DNA of 64,000 nucleotides from Gnetum montanum. Its lineage: Eukaryota; Streptophyta; Gnetopsida; Gnetales; Gnetaceae. The stretch is from positions 440,048-504,047 of the forward strand of contig MNCI01023457.1 in assembly GCA_015680685.1 (NCBI GenBank). The letters run 5' to 3'. Numbering within the stretch: the stretch's first letter is position 1; the number at the start of each line of letters is the position of its first letter. Under the pieces are notes generated by a model. That model had not been told where the DNA came from. It was given only the letters and a program-made list of their open reading frames with translations, and did not search any database. Below are positions 1 through 11,040 of the stretch, piece after piece. Made by a program: the position numbers and the translations under genes.

Positions 1-971
1 ATGTATCAAGACATTAGTTCAAAGATTCAAAAATGCTATAAATGTCAAATTCATGGGCCCAAGATTAAAAGGGCTAGAGCCCCTTTAAAGCCAGTAGTTG
101 CAGATAGACCATTTCAGCAATGGGGTTTGGATTTTATTGATACAATTACTCCTTCAAGAGCTGGACACAAGTTTATTCTCACAGCTACTAATTATTTCAC
201 TAAATGGTCTGAAGCAAAATCTCTAAGAGGAAGTTCAGCATCAGACGTGATTAAGTTTTTAGAAGATCAAATTCTAAGTAGATTTTCTCTACCTGAAGTG
301 TTAGTGTCAGACAATGGACCTGCCTACAAATCCGAAGAGTTTATTAGATGGGCATCTAAAAAATTCATTTTCTTATTTTCCTCATCAAATTATTATCCTC
401 AAGGAAATGGCCTAGCAGAATCCACCAATAAAAAGCTTATCGCTTATATCAAGAAATCGATGGATGGGAATCCAGGAAATTGGATCGATTATCTACAATC
501 CGCATTATGGTCAGATCGAATCAGATTCTAGAAAGCTATCGGGACATCACCATATAACTTAGTTTATGGTTTGCCAGCAAGAATTACAAACAAGATTATA
601 AGTTTAGCTTCTGAATTTGTACAAAATATAGTGAAAACACTGATAAAGATAGGAGTTTCATGATTTTGCTCATTAAAAGAGAAGCTGAAGTAGATAAAGC
701 AAGGGATAATTTGTTACAGAATACCTCTCAAGTTAAAAGATGGTTTGATAGAAAGGGTTTGAAAAGAACTTTCAAGATAGGAGACCTTGTACTATTATGG
801 AATATGAAGAAACCAAATAAGTTTATCCTGACATGGATTGGTCCCTTTCAAATTACAAAGCAATTATCAGAGGATACTTACAAATTATCAACCTTGGATG
901 GCATGGAATTGCAATTTCCATATAATGTTTTGCATATAAAACATTATTTGGGACAATTGCATATAGCTTGA
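1..971 (+). pseudogene. Element A integrase (C-terminal part of pol), broken
   Basis: Integrase inserts the reverse-transcribed element DNA into the host chromosome. The window opens in the zinc-binding domain: its CxxC pair is at residues 12-15. The catalytic core follows with all three acidic residues present: D44 in WGLDFID, D104 in VSDNGPAY and E140 in NGLAEST, giving the DD35E spacing of Ty3/gypsy integrases. A TAG at 529-531 interrupts the frame, which continues as GTSPYNLVYG. A second break near 630-662 moves it into the frame that encodes the C-terminal module (GDLVLLWN, then WIGPFQI, the GPY/F motif) and ends at 969-971. The catalytic residues survive, but one stop and one frameshift make it non-functional. 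Confidence 0.9.
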
Positions 972-1261
972 AGATGTCATTACACAAAATAATATATGTA
1001 TATAGTATTATGTAAATATTACTAGGAGTATAGTGTCCATTATTATATTTAATTATGCTTTATTTATATTTGGAACATTATCTTTCCTCAAGCGAGGTAA
1101 GTGGAAGCCTACAAGTGAAACAAGTGGAATTCTACAAGTTTGACAAGTGGGAAAGATGGCTCATCCACCACTTAGTGAGGATTGTGACAAATGGTTTGAA
1201 TGGCTAAAAAGAAGGAAGCTTGGTTGAAGACACTTGGGTGGGAGTTCAAATTTTTAGTACC

Positions 1262-1269
1262 TATAAAAA
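1262..1269 (+). promoter_or_regulatory. Putative internal TATA box before the extra ORF of A
   Basis: TATAAAAA lies 70 bp before the ATG at 1339, a normal spacing for a plant TATA promoter with a short leader. It is in the post-integrase spacer and not in the LTR, which has its own TATA box at 3367. No transcript evidence is available. Apart from this box, 972-1338 is AT-rich and shows no other feature. Confidence 0.4.
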
Positions 1270-1338
1270 GAGGGCTAGATTGCTTAAGATTTCATCATCT
1301 TTCAATTCAAGTTTAGTAGTGAAGGTTAGAAAGAGCTA

Positions 1339-1851
1339 ATGGAGCTTGAGAGAGCAATGAGAAAGCATTTTATTCCATATGTGATGGGATGTAGCCCTGA
1401 GCATGTATTGAAGGCTTATCTAAAGGCTAGATCTTGTGGAGCTCCAAAGGAGTGTCCTTTTATGGCTTGGGTGTCCGATGAATTTTATTTTCTTACTAGA
1501 GGTTTGGATATAGAGTCCAATGTTTGGGGGTGATATCAAGATTGTTCCAAAGAAGAAGAAAAAGGAGAAGAACTACCAACCTATGAAGAGTCATCATGGG
1601 GATGGGGAGAAGCTTTTGTCTCTCGAGAGGAAAATGAAGGACCTAATGGAGAAGAACAGAAGAGCTAATCCGAAAAGAAAAATGAGAAAAGTGCCAAAGA
1701 GAAAACTCATTTAGATCAAGGTGAGAGCTCTACCAAGCCCGAGAGCAACAAGACCACCTTCATCACATCAGAGATTTCCTACGAAATAGTTAGAGAGATG
1801 AGGATTCCCACTCGGGTAACCCTCACAATTCAGTTTCCATCCCAAGAATAG
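1339..1851 (+). pseudogene. Extra ORF between integrase and 3' LTR of A, two in-frame stops
   Basis: One frame of 171 codons runs from the ATG at 1339 to the TAG at 1849-1851, interrupted by TGA at 1531-1533 and TAA at about 1663. The N-terminal ~64 residues look globular (for example CSPEHVLKAYLKARSC). The middle is acidic and Glu/Lys-rich, and the last part is Ser/Thr/Lys-rich and ends in TRVTLTIQFPSQE. No family was recognised. It occupies the position where env-like or accessory ORFs occur in plant Ty3/gypsy elements, but no signal peptide or membrane segment is visible. Overlapping short ORFs in other frames look like shadows. That it was once coding is inferred from frame continuity, stop type and the upstream TATA box. 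Confidence 0.5.
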
Positions 1852-2016
1852 TCCATGGAGGACTTGATGATGTATAGTTTCTTGTGTATAGTTTGATTTT
1901 GCTTAGGAATGAGGTTTTTGTCTTGTCACACCTTATGTGAAATGGGAATTTTCCTCAAAAAAGATTTCTATTCAGCTGTAAAAATTTAGTGAAATTTTCA
2001 GTATGTTTTAGTCTTG

Positions 2017-2033
2017 AAATGAGGGGGCAGAAA
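2017..2033 (+). other. Polypurine tract of element A
   Basis: AAATGAGGGGGCAGAAA directly precedes the TG of the 3' LTR. This is the expected position and composition for the plus-strand primer of reverse transcription. It fixes both the orientation of A and the LTR start. The stretch from 1852 to 2016 is AT-rich and otherwise featureless. Confidence 0.8.
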
Positions 2034-2282
2034 TGTTGGCACATTTGGCCATTCCATGGAACAGTTGGAATATTTTATTTAAAATTAGCATAATTCCTAG
2101 TTGTAAATTTGCAGTTTTAGTATTGAGAGTCGATGGGTATTTTTGAAGAAACATCCACTGGTAAATAATTTTGATGTTGAGGTCTTTTTGGAAAGCAAGA
2201 TTAAAATGCCTTTATTAAAGATTGGAATAGCAAAAAAAGGATGAGAAGGTTTCTGTTGTAGAAAAAATTGAATAAAACAGCA

Positions 2283-2791
2283 AAAATATCAGAGACGTCG
2301 ACATCGGCTTGGGCTTGGGCATCACCCTGGGCATCGGCATTGCCAGAAATGGCTCCAGATACTCAAGGAATACTTCCAGAACCTGCGAGGGAGGACTACG
2401 CGCAAGCAGAGGATAGATGGCCAGCGATGGGAGGATGCACAACGATAGATGAGAAGTTAGTGGTAGATGAAAGAGAAGCCTCAATCGCGTGCACGGCGGC
2501 TAGGACCTCGGCTTTGACCAGATCTGGCTGAGGAAGGCACAGATCTGGCAGAGGGAGGTGCAGCCAGTGGGAAAAGGAGCAAGTCTTCACCTCATCTAGG
2601 ATTGATAGGGTTTCCAAGTGTGATCAAGGGTTTGATCGATCCAAAGATGCCTCGTCCGCGTACGCCGAGGGTAGTGGCAGTTCTAGATTTCACAGATCCA
2701 GCGGAAGCTTCTCCTTGAAGCGCGACAACATCGGCTTCGACAGCAGATACGAATTTGCTCTGCTCAAGGATAAAACACCTTGTAAAATTTC
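2283..2791 (+). other. CpG-rich segment with an open frame inside the LTR of A
   Basis: This stretch has many CG dinucleotides (for example cctcgtccgcgtacgccgag near 2651), whereas most of the window is CpG-poor. An open frame without stops spans 2532-2791 and reads like ordinary protein in part (SSRFHRSSGSFSLKRDNIGF). Both strands have overlapping ORFs of 70-90 codons here, as expected in GC-rich DNA, so coding is not established. It could be captured host sequence or a promoter-type region of U3. Confidence 0.4.
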
Positions 2792-3366
2792 TATGTAATC
2801 ATCAAAATCGGAAGAGCACTTGTGAGAGGCGAAGGTTAGAATGGTTGCAGAATCTTATGGGACACAAGGCGACATTTCCTAATGTGGTGGCTGAGCCTTC
2901 TCCCGTGATGGTAGTTGTTGGTAATGATTTTCAGCAGGGCAAGATAATTTGAATTAGTTGCTGGCAGTTCCAAGCTTGGCGCCTTCACATTTGGGCTTGA
3001 TATTTCAAATTTAATTTTTCCAGCCATTTTCATACGGGTGAAAGTGGACATGAATTATTTAGGATTAAGGTACCAACAACATTTATGCCAAGGTAGATAT
3101 TATGTTATCACCTTGTTTATAAAATCACTAAGAACTTCAATAAGCATTCTTGAAAATTTTAAAACAAGTAAAAAATGAAAGGCTATTAAAGCTATAATTG
3201 TAAATAATTATATGAAATTATGGATTTATTTTTCAAAAGCAATATTTATCTCCTAACTTCCTAACTTCCTAAGTTAATACTCCCTAACTTGCTGGGCAAG
3301 TTACTTGGGAGAGAAGTTAGGTAAGATATTTTTGAATATGTAACTACTTTGACTACCTTGGAACGC

Positions 3367-3376
3367 TATAAAAAGG
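3367..3376 (+). promoter_or_regulatory. TATA box of the LTR of A
   Basis: TATAAAAAGG is the best core-promoter match in the LTR, with a GA-rich stretch just downstream. It marks the likely U3/R boundary near 3400. The candidate promoter at 51295 has the identical ten bases. Confidence 0.6.
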
Positions 3377-4657
3377 CTTCAGGGGTTAAGGAAGAAAAAG
3401 GAATTTTTGGGGGAAGGTCTCATACATCACATTTTTGGAGATCATACTTTGAAAAGCTATTAGCTAGTACTTAGGCTCTCACTTGAAGACACACTTTGGG
3501 GTCTTGAGAAGAACGTTTGTAAAGAAGATTTGTAAAGATGATTGCTTGTAAGATGGCTTGCTAAAGGAAATATTTCAGCCTCTTTGTCATAGTCCTGTGA
3601 GTTATGTTTTATTTATTTTTTGTTTAAATTGTTTAGCTAGTGGTTTAGATAGTATCATCCTTGGCAAGTAATTTTGGGATTTTTAGATTGCTCTTACTGT
3701 TCTTGTTGCCCGATAGAAATTTCTATTAAAATTTTGCCATAGAAGCGCTTGTGTTTAAAAGCCTTAAGAGCATTTTAGTAGTAAATTTCATTATTGTGCA
3801 ACGTGTGGGAACTGCTATTGGGATTGTTGTAAGAGAGCCTCTGTTTGTAGTCACGCCGTTGAACAATTCAGTAGTCGAGAGGGTTCAGAAAATCTTTGGT
3901 ATTTTGATGGGACCAGAATAGCTTCTTTTTATCTTTAAAGTGAATTCTCGTGGTATTTCAATCAGAAATTGTCAAGTCTTTTAAAGGTTCTGTTTGAATG
4001 CAATCGTTGACATCTATTATCTAGTCAAAATGGAGTCTCGTACGTGGTAGTTTACGCAGCAATTTTTGGTAGCATAGTAGGATTGTCTTGAAGATATTGC
4101 TTGTTTGAGCCTTGGAAGTTTGAACAATTCATAGATATTGAATTTGGGATAGCTTTATTGCGAAGTGTTTACTCGTGTCATTTTACCTTGTTTAAATATT
4201 TGAGGTCTACACAAATCTGCTTTCCTTTCTTTTCTGTCTATTTCCATCGAATCTTGCTCTATTTCTAGTTTTCTTGTAGAACTATCTCTTTCTCTAGGAA
4301 AAATTAGGAGTAGATTTGCGGAGTTGTGCTCAAATGTTTTTGCAATATTATTTGTTACAAGTAGGTATTATAAGGACTACATAGACTAGGCAGTTGAACA
4401 AAATAGGAAACTTTCAACAACTCACAGTAGTTGGCAAAGTTGGCTGAATCTCTTTAAAGTAAGTCATTTGTAGTTTACACACAACGCAATCGTTACATTT
4501 CTCACAACCGCATGCCGCAATAGCACACACACATACTCACATTAACTACTGAGTTTATTTGGAGGTATCTGGGCCTTGATGTTGCCAGAGACCAACAGGC
4601 ACCTAAATCCTGTTCGAGGACACTTGTTGGCGGTCATGTCCCAAACGGTCGCCAACA

Positions 4658-4940
4658 GGTTCTCTATTGGAATCCCACACACGTACCTCAAAAAACCCAA
4701 TTCCAAACATTGTGGGATGGGCCTTATATAATTGATGAAACCTTTCCTTTTGGGGTCATGATCATATACAAACTTGAAAGCCCAAAGAAAAAACAATTAG
4801 TCAATATCCAACAAATAAATCCCTTTCACAAGCCAATGCAAGGTAGTGCAACAAATTCCTCAATGGATAGGAAACCACTCTCAATTTTTCAAATCTCCTC
4901 TTTCCAACTTAGTCATAGGGAAGGTGGCCATCTATACTAA
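4658..4940 (+). pseudogene. B1 integrase C-terminal remnant
   Basis: The segment aligns with the integrase tail of B2 (21839-22130): both share the CCCACACACGTACCTCA stretch, the GPY-type module (W-x-G/A-PYII) and KKQLVNIQQI. The catalytic core is absent because A inserted just upstream and the rest lies outside the window. The frame stops at 4938-4940. Confidence 0.8.
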
Positions 4941-7000
4941 TTATATACATGGCTTCTCAATTTTTTTATTTTTTTTACACATTTTTGTTTTGCAAATTAT
5001 TTATTTTACACCTTTTTGATTTTAAAACTTTCTATTTTACACCATTTTTTGTTTTACAACATCATTAGTACATTTAACTCTTTCTTGTGTACTTTACACC
5101 TTCTTATGTATTTTACTTTATTTTAGTGTGATTTTCTAATTTTTTGTTAATAAATATGCTTGATGCCAATAGGACACAGTGGTGTTATAGTTGTAACTAA
5201 TGGTGGTTTATGCTTAATGTTTTGTTTCCTAATATCTAATTTCTATTTCTTAATTTTTGTACCGATGGCTAAGACATGATTTTTTTTTTCATGGAATAGG
5301 TAATGAGTCCACGACATCCACACATCTACAAACTCTGTGATTTTCCTTGTCTTGAAAGTTTGAGGTCCCTTTTCATTAAATAAACTTCTAATAAATTTGT
5401 GACCTTGGTAGTTTCTAGAATTGGAAAGGATTCAAAAGTTTGCATAGAGTGTGACCTCAAGGGAACTCAATACTATTTGTACTCTTTGACTTGCTCAAGT
5501 GCATGAGTGTTTTCATAGACTTCTTACCATTCCATGTTGACCAATAATAGGAAGTTGAATAAATTTTTTGCATGGTGTAGTTCTCATCCAAAAAAATAAA
5601 AAACAAAAAAAAAATACAAAAAACATGATGGGAATTCAAAGCACACCGCTTGGACAAATAAACAGGCTACAAGCACTGGTTATGGGACTAAAAAGATATA
5701 TTACTCATTCTTGAAGGTCCCCTCTAACTAAGGCCCTCTCTCACTTTCTACTTCTATTTTCTTCTCTTTATGGAATGATGGTTATTTTGTGGGAATACTT
5801 TTGTGTCTTGGGAAGGTGGATTGATCTTGGAGTGGCAATTCAAAGTCATTAAAAGTGGTTGGTTTTGGTCTAGACTGAGGATGGATCTTCTTAGGTCATT
5901 TAAAAAAAAAATCCATAATGGACTTCTTATGACCTCAATTTGGAATTCCATTCCACATTCTCCATCATCTGTTTATGTTGCCTGTAACTCATCTCACTAC
6001 TCATGTCCATGTTTTTGATTCGGTGTCTTTATCTAACATACTTGAATTCTTTGATAGAATCTTCCAGGTTCTGGTATTTAACTTCCATCAACCATTAATC
6101 ACCTATGGGATCCACAGACTCCTTAAGTTAAGGTTATGAAACCATAGACAAGGCATGTGCCTACTATGAGGAGGACCCACTTGCATAGCTCTTGGTGTAG
6201 TTTATTAAGTACCTTATCCTTAGGTATTCTTGCAATCATAATCTTCTGTACACCCATCTTTTTCATTCAACCATGTGCTCTTTTACATATTTTGTTCAAT
6301 GCATGCATTCACCATCAAATTTTTCAATTTTTGAGCTCTCAAAGATCCTCTTCAATGATTTCATCATTGTCTTGGCTTTTCTAGAACTCCATGGACTTTA
6401 AATTCATTCAAAATTTCTTTGTATTTTTCAAGAAATTCACATTTGAAAATTTTATTTACAAACTCCATAAATGGGCCCAATCTACAGAGCCCATGCATAT
6501 ACAAGGCCTCATATATGAGGCCCCATCAACGTAGTGAAAAAATAGTATAAATGTGCAACCCCTTAGAAATTTTCACATTTTCTCACAAATGCCAAGGAAG
6601 TTTTTCAAATTTTTAAAGCTCGGAACCTTCTAAAGCCCATAAGTTTCTTACCATTTATACAAATCACTTTGTTCTTCAACCCTATAGCTACTAGAGGTAA
6701 GCTCTTAGTCATGGGAACCATCAATGTATAATTTTTGACCAAAACTTTTTCACTATTTTTCTAACTCCCACAAAGGTTTAACTAAGAAATCAACATTTAA
6801 ACACCAAATTATAAAAGTTAAACTCTTCCAACAAGCTCTGGCGACACTTATAATAAAAGTTAATTAATAAAATAAGAATAAAATAATTAATCTACCAGGG
6901 TTCAACCTTAGCCAAGTGTAACTAACTAATGAGATAAGGTATTTAAATATTCAAAGTTACATGGTATATTTACTAATTCATAGATGTGTTGTGATTGCAG
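4941..7000 (+). other. B1 post-integrase spacer, conserved among B copies
   Basis: No credible ORF is present. It starts with about 200 bp of T-rich sequence containing repeated TTTTACAC words. It aligns along its length with 22140-23750 of B2 and, inverted, with 54990-56650 of B4. Shared landmarks are a block at 5301 (ccacgacatccacacatc) and one at 6911 (agccaagtgtaac). It ends in TTGTGATTGCAG immediately before the ATG at 7001, a good 3' splice site. Any function in RNA processing is inferred. Confidence 0.55.
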
Positions 7001-9881
7001 ATGGCACTGAAAGGAAAACACACGTAGGAAGGAGGACCATTTCAACCAAGAGAGAAATGGCCAAGAATGGGAAGGGGCTAAGAATAAGCCCAAGAAGGAC
7101 CACTTACAACCCATGCCATGGTTCCTCTTAGGAAAGAGGCTAAGGTGGAATCTATTCATCAGATTCTAGAACTAGTAGCAATAACAGAACATTCCTAGTG
7201 GGATGAGGCATTATCTTAATAAGAAAACCTTTAGGTGACCTTGACAGAAGCCTCCTTGAATCAAGTCAAATCAAGGGAGGTCCAAAAAATAGTGGTACAG
7301 GAGTTAAACTTTGGCTCTTTCCTAGAGTAAGCACCTAAAGAAGTATAGGACCAACTAAAAACCTCTCCTATGTGGCCAATTATCACTTCCATTGGGGAGT
7401 GGTACATGGAAGTGACATTCTTATTCTAGAATAATAGGCAAGCTGGTTCAATGGTCAAAATCAAGGACAACTTAGTGTCCTACTCAATGCATGCCATTTT
7501 TGAAGTTCTTGGGTTGCTAATAATTGGGATGAATCTCACTGAGATTTCAATGTAGAAAGACCATAGCATCAAAAGGAATGGGTTTGATGGTTCTATGGTG
7601 TTGACTGCAAAGAGTTTGGTGCACTCACACCAAGAAAAAGGACCACTACAAGATTGTAGCCTTCCACATAAACCCCATAGTGAGGCCCAACAAGATCATT
7701 GTCTTTTTTTCCCACATGTGCACTACTTTGAGTGAAAAATTCCCTATCAACTTTCCATAGTTGATCTATCTGGAGATGGAGAAGTGATTTAAAGAGAATG
7801 AACATGAAAGGAAGGCACTCCCCTTTTAATGCTTCATCAAAAAACTTTGTTGGAGGGGAGGGATTGTCCATTATAAAAATGATGTTATCAGACATGCTCT
7901 AACTACCAATTGGATAGAGATGATGAAAGATAAAATGCCTATAATAATCATTTAGTAGAGGAGTAGTAGCCACCACCTCCACCTACCACTAAAACAACTG
8001 TGTTAGACATCACTACAATAGCCCAATGGTTGTAAGAATACTGAAAATGGTTTTTGAGCAAACAAGAGCAATGGGGAAGCATAAGTGGTGGGGATCCATC
8101 TATGTACCGACCAGTGATGAGTCACCTAAATGAGGTGGTTAGAATAGTTAGCATGATAAGAGGAGGTGGATCCATTTTCTAGGGCCAACAAATGCAGTTG
8201 TTTGTAATGTTGAATCCTAGTACTAAAAAGGTCACAATATCTCTCATAGAATAGCAGCCACTTCCAGAAATTTTTGGGAACACCGCAACCTTCTCGATGC
8301 GCTTAGAGGAAGGCAAGAAGGTAGCAGTGTTAGTGATGTAGCACCAAGGCTAGAAAACAATAGTAGAGGTGGTTGTTAACAAAATTGCTAAAACACTTAA
8401 TGCACTTGCAACATCTCTACTAGATGTTACTACACTCAAAGATGTGCAAAAATCTACAGGGATCATAAGTAATAGATTAACCACAACATAGCATGAAAAA
8501 TTACTGGACTGATTAGTGGAAACTAGGTAATGACTTCCAGATGTCTTCAATCTTTCAGATAGTATTACTACAACCCAGTTGAAGCTGCTAGAGGTAAGGG
8601 GCAAAAACATTATCTTGAAAGGGAACTCAAAACAACCAAGAAGTTGAAAGAATTCTTGACTACTGAAGTTGCTGAATTAAGAGTCCAAATTGTTGACCTC
8701 ACATTTCTCAATCCAATATTGACAAGAGATGAAGCTCTTGAACAACTTCACACCAAACTGAAAGGGGTTGAGGATGTGATGGAGATGGTGGTGTTCTACC
8801 AATTATTAGTAGAGGCTACTTAGCATAAAATTCAAAAAGCCATGGTTCTGACTCATCAGAATAATATGCAACTGATCATAAAGAACCATTTCCTAAGAAA
8901 TATTGATGAGCATAAATAATAGTTGACTAACTTTATGCATCAACATCAAGAGCAACTAGCTAGAGTGAACATAGAGCTAAGAAGATTAGCAGCTAAAAAT
9001 AGAAACCTCTCCATGGAGCAAGTCCGTGCCCTTCCCCAAAAGACTGCAATAAAGGTAGCCACCTAGAAATTAGAGGCTCTCAAATTTGAGAGAGTTAAGA
9101 ATCATTACATAGATTAAGTTGGTCTACAGAAAGAAGTTAATGAAAAGCACATCTAGTTGGCAAAGGTAGAAGTAAATAAAACCCTCCTATAACTTCAGCA
9201 AGGAAGATAAGTTTAGCAACCTATCGTTGATGGGATAGATGTGTACAATAAGGTGGAAATCTGCATGAAGGAGTTGCACATTGAGGAGATGATAGAATAT
9301 ATGAAGCTTGCCAAGCTTTGATATGCAAATCTAGCTATGTCGATTGTCGAATGGCCACAGTTAGAACTAAAGAAGCAAGTGGCCAACTAATTCTTGTTGT
9401 ACGAGGCCAAGTTCAATCATGACAAGGAAACCAAGCAAAATAATGCAGTGGAAAACAAAATACTTGAGGTTCTCAAGGGAAAATACAATGATCAGAGATC
9501 TACTACCGAGAAACTGGCCAAAAGAATGAATGACTAACATGAGCTAAAAAATGCAATTAGGGCATTTGATGTCGAATGCAAATAATTCACTACCTGGTTT
9601 GTCAACATTAAGGAGTTGTTCCTAGTAATGCCCTATCCATGGAATATCCCCATTCTAGCCCACATTGGTGATGCACATGGATAGTCAATGATCCTGGGAG
9701 TAAGGAGGAGAAGATGAAGGCATTATTAAATGCCTTTCAGCTTCCTTTAGAGGTAGCAATAATACTAGGATAGCCATAACTACCTCAACCACCGCACGTG
9801 CTTGAAGCCAACAAAGGTCCTTCAAAGCCTCAAAAACCTCCACCACCTGGGATTTTTTTATCTCCTCAACTACCTTCATGA
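7001..9881 (+). pseudogene. Env-position coiled-coil ORF of B1, heavily decayed
   Basis: A ~960-codon frame starts at the ATG directly after the splice-acceptor-like sequence and ends at TGA 9879-9881. Frame changes are visible near 7640, 7950, 8590 and 9690; between them long stretches are uninterrupted except for stops, mostly TAG/TAA where Gln fits. The N-terminal third resembles the globular domain common in env-like ORFs of plant gypsy elements (segments such as VSYSMHAIFEVLGL). Residues ~530-890 are Lys/Glu/Gln/Leu-rich and heptad-like, predicting a long coiled coil. The C-terminus is proline-rich (PSKPQKPPPPGIF). No signal peptide is seen, and an apparent membrane segment lies only in another frame. 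The equivalent region is missing from B2 and B4. Confidence 0.6.
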
Positions 9882-10094
9882 CATTAGAGGATGTGTTGTC
9901 TGATTTTGAGTAGTTATGTCATGGTGTTCAATTTTATGTCATGAATACCACAATTTTTGTAATGTTGTTGGTTTGTACACAAGCACTTAGTTTTGCCATG
10001 TTAGTTTATTATATCAAGAGTTAATGAATAATCAAATACCTCTCTAATTTTGTAAAGGAAATGAAGGATGAGGTTTCATTTAGTTTTGGAGGTA

Positions 10095-11040
10095 TGATGA
10101 ATCATCATTGTGTCACATCAATGGGCCCCCATTGACGTGGCCTTATCAATGGAACCCATTGATGTGGTCCCGTCTACGTGGTGTTGCCTCATTGAGAAGG
10201 CCATGTCGACGTAGCGTTTTGTGCATCTATGGGGCCCTATTGACGTAGCAATGCAATAAAATCTATAAATACATTCTTACCAGTCATGTTTAAGGAGAGT
10301 CAAGTCATAGTTGTAGTAGAGCTCTTATAGTTTTTTCATATGAGAGTTAGAATATTTCTTTGAGTGCCCACAACAAGAGTCAAAAAGTATATGGATCTTT
10401 ATTCAAGAACTGTTGTACCTGAACACACCAGTGTGAACAGCAATAAAGATGAGCCTTTTGATCAAACCTTGTAGCACTTGGAATAGATTAATGGTTTATC
10501 TATGCATTTATTATTTTCATTAATTATGTAGATAATTAAGCTAAATTAAACTTCAAGTGATTAGTTAATTAATTAAGCTAAATAGATTAAACACATAAGT
10601 ATGATTACTTCAAGTGTAAACATGTATTTGCTTGGTAATCCCAGCAGCATTATTACTTGGTTTGCCCAGTAGCATTAGTGCTTAGTAATCCTAGTAGTGG
10701 ATACATTGGTTTAGGATGTGTATAGAAAGTGGAACCATATGCTTATGTTAGGACTAGTTAAAGATTAGTTAATTAGTTATCAAATACTTCATTTATCTAT
10801 TTAAAGCACTAGAAATATAAAACATAAACTAATAAAAATCAGATGACTTGATTACACTTAGTCATACCTTTGTACATCACAAGTGTAATTGAGAAGACAA
10901 CAAATGACTATTAGGGTAAAGTTCACTTGTTAGAAGACTAGTGTACCAGAATACATAGAGTCCACAAAATTTGATCAAATTATGCATGAATGCTTTGTGA
11001 TTCATATGGTTGGACATAGAGGTACCTCAACCGCTCATCA
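10095..11040 (+). repeat. 3' LTR of B1
   Basis: The LTR runs from TGATGA to TCATCA, a perfect 6-bp terminal inverted repeat shared with the B2 and B4 LTRs. The sequence before it (GTTTTGGAGGTA) is a weak polypurine tract. TATAAATA is at 10264-10271 and an AATAAA signal at 10442-10447. From 11041 the sequence is integrase of B3 on the opposite strand, so the expected target duplication would begin CCAGG. Confidence 0.85.

Larger units (their letters stand above)
1..4657 (+). mobile_element. Element A: 3' part of a Ty3/gypsy LTR retrotransposon
   Basis: The visible order is integrase, an extra ORF, a polypurine tract and a long 3' LTR; the 5' part lies left of the window. The right border is placed at 4657 because the LTR ends in GCCAACA, the inverse of its TGTTGGC start, and because from 4658 the sequence aligns with position 21839 of element B2 inside its integrase tail. 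A therefore inserted into an older B-type element (B1). The expected 5-bp target duplication would be GGTTC (4658-4662), but its partner is outside the window. Confidence 0.8.
2034..4657 (+). repeat. 3' LTR of element A (2.6 kb)
   Basis: It starts TGTTGGCA after the polypurine tract and ends CGCCAACA, so the 7-bp terminal inverted repeat is perfect. A TATA box at 3367-3376 divides a U3 of about 1.35 kb from R plus U5 of about 1.25 kb. Its middle (about 2283-2791) is GC- and CpG-rich compared with the AT-rich ends. The last 33 bp form an inverted repeat containing a second copy of the LTR start. The partner LTR is outside the window, so its age cannot be estimated. Confidence 0.75.
4658..11040 (+). 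mobile_element. Element B1: 3' part of an Athila-like element with an env-position ORF
   Basis: It contains the integrase tail, ~2 kb of spacer conserved among B copies, a long decayed ORF and a 3' LTR. Its left part is separated by the insertion of A. At its right end the LTR (plus orientation) abuts integrase sequence of B3 in the opposite orientation, so B1 inserted into B3. Family B is placed near Athila by the tRNA-Asp-like primer site of its better copies, its RT sequence and its long post-pol region. Confidence 0.75.

Noticed and set aside
2268-2617. ORFs on both strands at 2268-2531 and 2396-2617 as genes
   Set aside because: They overlap in GC-rich LTR sequence, where open frames arise by composition; no recognisable domain.
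4060-4080. TGGTAGCATAGTAG as a tRNA-Met-type primer site marking the LTR end of A
   Set aside because: The LTR continues to GCCAACA at 4657, where B-family integrase sequence resumes; a primer site is not expected after a 3' LTR.
8593-9690. Reassigned genetic code with TAA/TAG read as Gln
   Set aside because: The stops fit Gln positions, but TAG also replaces conserved Trp (for example 35933 and 21168), TGA replaces Arg, and catalytic Asp/Glu codons show matching G-to-A changes. Deamination explains all of these.
9880-10030. C-terminal transmembrane helix on the env-position ORF of B1
   Set aside because: A hydrophobic stretch exists, but only in a different frame beyond the proline-rich end and its TGA; the DNA looks like an AT-rich 3' untranslated region.
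10095-11040. This LTR as the 3' LTR of B3
   Set aside because: It is in plus orientation while B3 is minus, and it joins B3 in mid-integrase; it belongs to B1.
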